A DNA stretch of 11,398 nt from Candidatus Omnitrophota bacterium (lineage in GTDB: Bacteria > Omnitrophota > Gorgyraeia > B26-G9), in NCBI GenBank assembly GCA_030630245.1, contig DAOVNL010000009.1, forward strand, positions 1 through 11,398, written 5' to 3'. Each line of letters starts with the position of its first letter. The stretch's first letter is position 1. Below are positions 7,116 to 11,398 of the stretch, one piece after another. The translations under genes were made by a program, and so were the position numbers. A model generated the notes under the pieces. That model saw only the letters and a list, made by a program, of their open reading frames with translations. It was not told the origin of the DNA and did no database searches.

Positions 7116-7170
7116 CATGTTAGCAATTTTTCGAAGCCCGAAACAGAAAAACAGCGCAAGCATTAACATG
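7116..7170 (-). other. Inverted repeat downstream of mtaB
   Basis: CATGTTA (7116-7122) and TAACATG (7164-7170) are exact inverted copies, with a further GC/GC pair after a 2-nt bulge and a loop of about 35 nt. It starts immediately after the mtaB stop codon. The sense strand has no clear U run after the stem, so it is a weak terminator candidate or a processing hairpin. CATGTTA lies within ACATGT, itself palindromic, which lowers its weight. Confidence 0.25.
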
Positions 7171-7171
7171 C

Positions 7172-8491
7172 CTAAACTGTTGCTATAGTGTCGGTTATGT
7201 TGACTTCAGTTACCTTTGCTTTCTTTATTGTGTTGCCCATGTCCGCATTTGTCCGAACTTTAACATAAACATAAGTGTCTGAATACCCGCACCAGCAATC
7301 ATTTTCCCTTTTTTCAAAAAGAACACTCAATTCTTTATTTAAAAACTTCTTACGCAAAGCAAAGCTGGATTGAGCCGCCGCATTTTCAAGGATCAGCCTG
7401 CGATGCTTTTTGATACGAACGTCGATCTGAGAGTCCATTCTCGCGGCGGGAGTACCGCTGCGCGGGCTAAACGTAAAAACATGCACTCTTGTAAAGCCCG
7501 CATTTTTAACTAAATCAAGCGTATTATTAAACTGCTCATCCGTCTCACCGGGAAAACCGACCATAATATCGGTACTAAAAGATATGTCTTTTACTTTGCT
7601 CCTGATCATTCTTAATTTATCTAAATACTCCCAAGCACTGTAATCCCGGTTCATTTTTTTCAGGATAAAACTGTCACCGCTCTGCAGAGGGATGTGTAAA
7701 TACCGGCAAAGTTTTGAATTATCCGAAAACTGCTTAAGCAAGCAATCATTTACATCCCTGAACTCGATAGAGCTCAGGCGCAGACGCTTCAAACCGGGGA
7801 GAAGATTTAATTCTTTGATCAGATCCGCGATCTGCGCCCTCTGCCTGAACTCTCTGCCCCATGTGCCCAGATTAATACCGCAAAGAACAATCTCTTTAAA
7901 TCCTTTTTTACTCAAAAAATCAATCTCACTCAAAATTTCCTTTGGTTTGCGGCTTCTTGGACCACCCCGCATATGAGGCACAATACAGTAACTGCAGAAA
8001 TTATCGCAGCCATCCTGTATTTTTACAAACGCCCTGTTATGACGGGTAAAATCAGTGATCCCCTTTTGCCAGCCATTAAACTCAGGCGGAAGATAAGCCG
8101 CCGCGTTTTTATCTTCAAGGATTTCGCCAAATTCCCGTTCGACCATTCTAAAAACCGAGCCTTTTTGATCTTGAGGGATAATACAGCTTACACCTTTAGG
8201 TTTTAATTTCGAGGCTTTAATATTTTGGGCATAGCAGCCCGTTAGGATAATTTTTGCTTTTGGATTTTTGCAGGAGAGATTTTTAAGCAGGCTTCTGCAC
8301 TTTTTATCCGCACGCGATGTTACCGTACATCCGTTGACAATCAAAAAAGCGGGGGCAATTTCAGTTTCAACAAAACCGTTAGCTAAAAACTCTTCACGTA
8401 TTAACTGTGTTTCATATTGATTTACTTTACAACCAAAGGTGAAAAACGCGCAGGTTCTTTTAATTTTAACGCTCATTTCTTTTTCCAGCAT
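7172..8491 (-). CDS. mtaB: tRNA t6A37 methylthiotransferase MtaB
   Basis: MtaB is a radical SAM enzyme that converts t6A37 to ms2t6A37 in ANN-decoding tRNAs. The 439 residues contain an N-terminal UPF0004 domain with three cluster cysteines (Cys21 in FGCKVNQYET, Cys55 in NGCTVTSRAD, Cys86 in LTGCYAQ), the radical SAM CxxxCxxC (Cys162, Cys166, Cys169 in GCDNFCSYCIVPHMRGG) and a C-terminal TRAM-like RNA-binding region (about 382-437). FGCKVNQYET and SRADKKCR separate MtaB from MiaB and RimO. The first ATG (8489-8491) has no Shine-Dalgarno; the in-frame ATG at 8474-8476 follows GGAAAAAG and is an alternative start. It begins 11 nt after the preceding gene and shares an rsmE-mtaB neighbourhood seen in many bacteria. 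Confidence 0.95.
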   Translation of the reverse strand: MLEKEMSVKIKRTCAFFTFGCKVNQYETQLIREEFLANGFVETEIAPAFLIVNGCTVTSRADKKCRSLLKNLSCKNPKAKIILTGCYAQNIKASKLKPKGVSCIIPQDQKGSVFRMVEREFGEILEDKNAAAYLPPEFNGWQKGITDFTRHNRAFVKIQDGCDNFCSYCIVPHMRGGPRSRKPKEILSEIDFLSKKGFKEIVLCGINLGTWGREFRQRAQIADLIKELNLLPGLKRLRLSSIEFRDVNDCLLKQFSDNSKLCRYLHIPLQSGDSFILKKMNRDYSAWEYLDKLRMIRSKVKDISFSTDIMVGFPGETDEQFNNTLDLVKNAGFTRVHVFTFSPRSGTPAARMDSQIDVRIKKHRRLILENAAAQSSFALRKKFLNKELSVLFEKRENDCWCGYSDTYVYVKVRTNADMGNTIKKAKVTEVNITDTIATV

Positions 8492-8502
8492 AATTTTAAT
8501 AA

Positions 8503-9003
8503 CTATTGATATTTCCAGGCCACCTCGGCGTCAACGCCGGATAAAACCGCTCTGCCGTAAACAGTTTTAGACTCTGTCCCGGAATCTTTAACAACCATAA
8601 TTGAAATAGTTTCAAGTTCAGGATACTCCTCTTTCAATCCAAGCGCCATATCAATAGCCAGTTTTTTTACGATAAGAATAGATTTTGCTTTAAACCGAAT
8701 ATTTAAAGTAAAAAAGAGAAACTTCTCCCCGAATTTCATATCCTCAACATCAAAATTCTGCTGATAATCCCGCCAGCCGTTTATATATTCCAATAAGTAT
8801 AATTCGCTTATCCGCTCCTTTTTCTCCTTAAGTTGCGGCATTTCAGAACTTATCTGGTAAATTACAACGACAAAGAAATAAAGAAAAGTAACAATCGCAA
8901 AGATGAAGACCTTTCTTTTATTCCTTATGAAAAAATCTTTTCCTTTAACCGTCAGCCCCCGGATAACCTTATCCAGAGGAAATTTATCTTCACTTTTGTT
9001 CAT
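8503..9003 (-). CDS. Unrecognised single-pass membrane protein
   Basis: I do not recognise this protein. From the ATG at 9001-9003 it has 166 residues: a basic cytoplasmic start (about 1-31), one transmembrane helix (about 32-51, FIFAIVTFLYFFVVVIYQ), a charged helical stretch (about 55-80) and a C-terminal domain (about 90-166) that looks like alternating strands and helices, ending EVAWKYQ. The topology resembles PilN/PilO-class proteins, but no motif such as INLLP is present, so I make no such claim. I chose this start because ATGA overlaps the rsmE TGA by 4 bp and GAGTGG lies just upstream; a GTG at 9010-9012 would add three residues. Tight coupling to rsmE and an 11-nt gap to mtaB show a real, co-expressed gene. 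Confidence 0.75.
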   Translation of the reverse strand: MNKSEDKFPLDKVIRGLTVKGKDFFIRNKRKVFIFAIVTFLYFFVVVIYQISSEMPQLKEKKERISELYLLEYINGWRDYQQNFDVEDMKFGEKFLFFTLNIRFKAKSILIVKKLAIDMALGLKEEYPELETISIMVVKDSGTESKTVYGRAVLSGVDAEVAWKYQ

Positions 9004-9728
9004 GATTTCCACTCATAATTTAAAACCGATAACACCATTGTCACCGCAGTTTCGCATCTAAGCACATTTTTCCCAAGCGTTATTCCTATTGCCCCATGTT
9101 TCTTAGCATTTCGCACTTCCTCTTCTGTAAAATCTCCTTCCGGCCCGATGAAAATTATTGTACTCTGCGGATTATTGGCTTTAGCAAATTTTTTCAAGGA
9201 AACCGTTCCTTCATGCAAAGAAGGGATTAAGGCCAGGCTGTAACCGGAGATTCTCATAATGAGCGAAGAAAAATCAGTCACCAAGGCTATCTGAGGGACA
9301 AAAGAACATCCACACTGTTTTGCTGCCTCAACCGCAATCTTCTGCCACCTAAGCCTTTTATCTGCTGCTTTGTCCTGAGGTATTCTGACAATTGTTCTTT
9401 CGCTCAGCAATGGAACCAAGGTATTAACTCCCAGCTGAGTTGCCTTATCTACTATGGAATCAAACTTTGAAAGCTTAGGTATAGCCGCAGCTAAGGTTAT
9501 ATCCGCATTGTCCTTTAAAGCTAATCTGCTCTCGCGAATCCGCATTATCCCCTTTTTAGAGGATAATGATAATAATGTTCCAAGATACTCCTTACCCCTG
9601 CCATCAAATGCTGCGACACTAGCCTCTTTTCGCAGCCTTAAGACAGAATAGGCATGCCTTGCCTCATCATGGCCTATATTTATCTCTTTTCCGTTTACAT
9701 CTTCCGGATAAATATAAAATCGATGCAT
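9000..9728 (-). CDS. rsmE: 16S rRNA m3U1498 methyltransferase RsmE
   Basis: RsmE methylates N3 of U1498 in 16S rRNA with SAM and has a trefoil-knot SPOUT fold. The 242 residues begin MHRFYI, with a PUA-like N-terminal domain (about 1-70, GHDEARHAYSVLRLR) and a SPOUT domain (about 75-240). Landmarks are DKATQLGV (94-101), EAAKQCGCSFVP (134-145), IGPEGDFTEEE (194-204) and LGKNVLRCETA (218-228). Two positions are unusual: Cys141 where E. coli-like EQCGR or B. subtilis-like EQSYR has Arg, and Cys225 in LRCETA where Thr is commonest. AGGA lies 8 nt before the ATG, and a TATAAT stands further upstream. It follows the pilin terminator and overlaps the next gene by 4 bp, so it likely heads an rsmE-orphan-mtaB operon. 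Confidence 0.95.
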   Translation of the reverse strand: MHRFYIYPEDVNGKEINIGHDEARHAYSVLRLRKEASVAAFDGRGKEYLGTLLSLSSKKGIMRIRESRLALKDNADITLAAAIPKLSKFDSIVDKATQLGVNTLVPLLSERTIVRIPQDKAADKRLRWQKIAVEAAKQCGCSFVPQIALVTDFSSLIMRISGYSLALIPSLHEGTVSLKKFAKANNPQSTIIFIGPEGDFTEEEVRNAKKHGAIGITLGKNVLRCETAVTMVLSVLNYEWKS

Positions 9729-9757
9729 TACTAATATCCTTTTGTATTAACCTATAC

Positions 9758-9763
9758 ATTATA
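9758..9763 (-). promoter_or_regulatory. Candidate -10 element for rsmE
   Basis: A perfect TATAAT on the minus strand lies 29 nt before the rsmE ATG, just after the pilin terminator. No good -35 is found 16-18 nt upstream (best is TTATAC), so the promoter call rests on the -10 and on position. Confidence 0.35.
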
Positions 9764-9789
9764 TTTAAACACACATCTTTGTATAAAAC

Positions 9790-9818
9790 AAGTGGACGAC
9801 AAAAACTGTCGTCCACTT
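9790..9818 (-). terminator. Intrinsic terminator after the prepilin gene
   Basis: AAGTGGACGACA and TGTCGTCCACTT form a perfect 12-bp stem with a 5-nt loop. On the sense strand the stem is followed by GTTTTAT, a short U-rich tail. It lies 28 bp past the prepilin stop and before rsmE. The stem is perfect and symmetrical, so it could also stabilise the abundant pilin mRNA or act for both strands. Confidence 0.8.
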
Positions 9819-9845
9819 ATATTTATTCAGTTTTCTTAGCAAATA

Positions 9846-10220
9846 TTACAGCTCTGGCCAAACATGCCCTTTACTTACTTTTAGACTACACTCAGCAGTC
9901 GGATCTCCGTCACCATCTACACCAAGAGTATAACCCGTAGAATCCGGGTCCGGACAATCTACTGCATTAGCTAAAAGATTTAAAACCACCAGATCAGCAA
10001 TTGTTGCAAAACCAACATCAGTACCCCAGGCCTTATCCACATTATACTGCACTTCATAAGTATTCATCGCTGAAACAAGACCACGCAAATTAGCTATACA
10101 CACCTTTTTGTTGGCATCTTCCCTGACATCAGAAAAACGAGGCAGGATTAAAGCCACAAGTATACCAAGTATTGCAATAACAATCAAAAGCTCAATTAAT
10201 GTAAAACCTTTTTTACTCAT
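9846..10220 (-). CDS. Type IV prepilin / GspG-like pseudopilin
   Basis: This is a pilin subunit precursor processed by prepilin peptidase. The 124 residues begin MSKKG^FTLIELLIVIAILG: a 5-residue basic leader, cleavage after Gly5, Phe at mature +1 and the conserved Glu5 (Glu10 in the precursor), then a hydrophobic helix to about residue 28 ending LPRFSDVRED. The globular domain is short and acidic. Cys89 (DCPDPD) and Cys111 (AECS) flank GYTLGVDGDGDPTA, a common minor-pilin pattern where a strand is tied by a disulfide; Cys41 is a third cysteine. The C-terminus is GHVWPEL. A G-rich sequence (GGGGGGTG) lies 7 nt before the ATG. It follows the 103-residue gene by 19 nt and ends at a strong terminator. 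Major pilin or pseudopilin cannot be decided from sequence. Confidence 0.93.
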   Translation of the reverse strand: MSKKGFTLIELLIVIAILGILVALILPRFSDVREDANKKVCIANLRGLVSAMNTYEVQYNVDKAWGTDVGFATIADLVVLNLLANAVDCPDPDSTGYTLGVDGDGDPTAECSLKVSKGHVWPEL

Positions 10221-10239
10221 CTTACTTCACCCCCCATAT

Positions 10240-10551
10240 TTAATTATAAACTACGTCAACATTATCATCATTTGCAAAACATGAATTGTGACATCCCGTC
10301 CAATTCACCCACCCAGCACAGCTGGACGATACTATATGTCTAACCGGCCTTAACTTTCCCTGTTCTCTGAGCCCCATCAGACCCGCTGCAACCCAAATCC
10401 CTGTAACCAAAAAAGTTACACCATACAGCATAAATTTCCACTCAGCAACTATATCCAACCGGGTTTGAAAAATAGGCAGCAATGAGATTAAAATACTGCA
10501 AAAGGCACTATTTTCCGGCAGCTTAATTATCGTAACGCCTTTTGTTTTCAC
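10240..10551 (-). CDS. Unrecognised small membrane protein with Cys-rich tail
   Basis: I do not recognise this protein. It has 103 residues starting at GTG (10549-10551). GGAGGG lies 6 nt upstream and a strong promoter directly precedes it, which supports a genuine gene. A weakly hydrophobic segment (about 17-29, FCSILISLLPIF) is followed by one clear transmembrane helix (about 39-61, FMLYGVTFLVTGIWVAAGLMGL), a basic stretch (62-72) and a C-terminal region with Cys78, Cys87 and Cys91 (SCAGWVNWTGCHNSC) ending in an acidic NDDNVDVVYN. It lacks a prepilin leader (no G^FTxxE). It stands 19 nt before the prepilin gene and after pilC, so a link to pilus biogenesis is a guess from context. The three tail cysteines could make a disulfide or bind metal. 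Confidence 0.65.
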   Translation of the reverse strand: MKTKGVTIIKLPENSAFCSILISLLPIFQTRLDIVAEWKFMLYGVTFLVTGIWVAAGLMGLREQGKLRPVRHIVSSSCAGWVNWTGCHNSCFANDDNVDVVYN

Positions 10552-10566
10552 TTCTTCCCTCCTTTT

Positions 10567-10595
10567 TTTATATAATAATCAGCTGTTTTTGTCAA
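10567..10595 (-). promoter_or_regulatory. Strong sigma70-type promoter for the orphan-prepilin unit
   Basis: TTGACA (10590-10595, perfect) and TATAAA (10567-10572, five of six) are separated by exactly 17 nt on the minus strand. The predicted transcription start (about 10559-10561) falls inside the GGAGGG binding site of the 103-residue gene, so the leader would be only about 10 nt. Confidence 0.65.
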
Positions 10596-10749
10596 GGATT
10601 ATGTTCTCTTAGGTTTTAAGAAGCAATTACCATGCCATTACTATCCCCCCCCATTCCGACGAAGAAACTTTTTCTGTCCGGTACCTCTGTGTACCCGCTT
10701 TCCCAGGAAACAGCAAATGTGTAATATCTTACCCATATAACACTGCCGC
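10596..10749 (-). other. Structured non-coding gap between pilC and the orphan gene
   Basis: No complete gene is visible. A hairpin with one mismatch, GTGTTATAT/ATATTACAC (10719-10743), follows the pilC stop. GGTAC/GTACC (10680-10684 with 10691-10695) forms a small hairpin, and CCGAC...GTCCGG (about 10655-10680) a longer imperfect one. A run of eight C (G on the sense strand) lies at 10645-10652. I compared the stretch by memory with c-di-GMP (GEMM) and other common riboswitch motifs and saw no match. One sense frame stays open for 51 codons without a start (10616-10771). The function is unknown. Confidence 0.4.
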
Positions 10750-11398
10750 TTACTTGATAATATTCACCATATTAAACATCGGCAGAAATAAAGAAAGAGC
10801 AATGACCGCGACAATAGCGCCTATAAAAATCAGCATTATCGGCTCAACTATGGAGCTAAGCCTTTTAACCGTACTATCAACCTCGCTGTCATAAAAATCA
10901 GCGATCTTATTCAAAATAGTATCCAAAGTACCGGATTCCTCACCCACCGAAACCATGTGCCCAACCATTAAAGGAAAAATCTTATTATTCCGTAATGGAT
11001 TAGCCATGCTTTCACCTCTATTAACATTTTCCGCCACTATTGAAACAATTTTTGCAATCGCCGCATTGCCTACGGTTGTCTCTACGATCCGCAAAGATTG
11101 CAATATAGGCACACCGCTGTTAACTAATGTTCCCAATGTGCGGGCAAAACGTGAAATTCCGGCCTTTTTAATTATAGAACCAAAAATAGGAATCTTTAAC
11201 ATTAGCAATTCAATATTATATCTGCCCACTTTTGTCTTGCGATAACGCAAAAACATCAGTACAACAGCAACAATCCCGCCAAGAACAAAATGCCATTTTG
11301 TTCTTAACCAGTAACTCAGGTTTAAAAGAATCTGTGTAGGCAGAGGAAGTGCCGCGTCCATAGAATTAAATAACGCCTCGAATTTAGGAAAAACACCC
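10750..11398 (-). CDS. pilC: PilC/GspF inner-membrane platform protein (5' end outside window)
   Basis: PilC/GspF is the inner-membrane platform that the assembly ATPase acts on to polymerise pilins. Only the C-terminal ~215 residues are here. The frame continues to the window edge as VFPKFEALFNSM, matching the family's VP-x-FE-x-LF segment, so the Met at 11361 is internal and not the start. Visible parts are a transmembrane helix (FVLGGIVAVVLMFL, about 11217-11282), the second T2SF domain with KIPIFGSIIKKAGISRFAR and LVNSGVPILQSL, the hallmark VGEESGTLDTIL, and a C-terminal helix (MLIFIGAIVAVIALSLFLPMF) ending NIIK. TAA ends the gene and no strong terminator follows. pilC is used for the type IV pilus context; gspF would be the name in a secretion system. 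Confidence 0.95.
   Translation of the reverse strand, partial: GVFPKFEALFNSMDAALPLPTQILLNLSYWLRTKWHFVLGGIVAVVLMFLRYRKTKVGRYNIELLMLKIPIFGSIIKKAGISRFARTLGTLVNSGVPILQSLRIVETTVGNAAIAKIVSIVAENVNRGESMANPLRNNKIFPLMVGHMVSVGEESGTLDTILNKIADFYDSEVDSTVKRLSSIVEPIMLIFIGAIVAVIALSLFLPMFNMVNIIK

Noticed and set aside
9659..9940. 93-codon plus-strand open frame across the rsmE-prepilin gap
   Set aside because: It crosses the perfect terminator hairpin and the ends of two firm genes on the other strand; no binding site or protein-like domain.
10552..10749. c-di-GMP or other known riboswitch upstream of the pilin unit
   Set aside because: Pilin genes often have GEMM riboswitches, but the conserved CGCAAAGC-type core and receptor segments are absent; only generic hairpins are present.
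11361..11361. Internal Met of the platform protein as a gene start
   Set aside because: The frame is open upstream to the window edge and encodes family-typical residues (VFPKFEALF), so the gene continues outside.

Overview
The window is a compact, AT-rich stretch of a Gram-negative-type bacterial chromosome. A secretin (PilQ) and a PilM-N-O-P platform imply an outer membrane. Every gene I can support lies on the minus strand, so transcription runs from high to low coordinates. The mix of a small GspG-like prepilin, a lipobox-less PilP, a compact PilQ without AMIN domains and several orphan small membrane proteins suggests a deep-branching lineage, perhaps a candidate phylum such as Omnitrophota or Elusimicrobiota. 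That placement is a guess from gene style, not from a search.

In transcription order: (1) The C-terminal part of a PilC/GspF inner-membrane platform protein enters from the right edge (10750-11398). (2) A 198-bp intergenic stretch holds hairpins, a G8 run and a strong sigma70-type promoter. It is followed by an unrecognised 103-residue membrane protein and a class III prepilin closed by a perfect 12-bp hairpin terminator. (3) An RNA-modification block follows: rsmE, an unrecognised 166-residue single-pass membrane protein, and mtaB. (4) After a 182-bp gap with a candidate promoter comes a tight pilM-pilN-pilO-pilP-pilQ operon, with one 3-nt gap and otherwise overlapping genes, encoding the alignment complex and outer-membrane secretin of a type IV pilus or related machine. 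(5) A structured gap leads into a short DUF2344 protein, RNase G/E, ribosomal protein L21 and ribosomal protein L27, a conserved arrangement (DUF2344-rng-rplU-rpmA).

Functionally, PilC, the prepilin and PilMNOPQ are parts of one envelope machine: the platform that polymerises pilins, a subunit, the cytoplasm-to-periplasm alignment complex and the exit pore. RsmE methylates 16S rRNA and MtaB methylthiolates tRNA; their position between two pilus gene sets is probably co-location, not shared function. RNase G/E, L21 and L27 belong to rRNA maturation and the large subunit.

I see no CRISPR array, insertion sequence, tRNA, rRNA or recognisable riboswitch. The window is mostly conserved machinery. 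The least explained parts are the two orphan membrane proteins, the half-length DUF2344 protein, the repetitive acidic tail of PilQ, and the structured leaders before rpmA and before the 103-residue protein. I do not see convincing evidence for a wholly new system.
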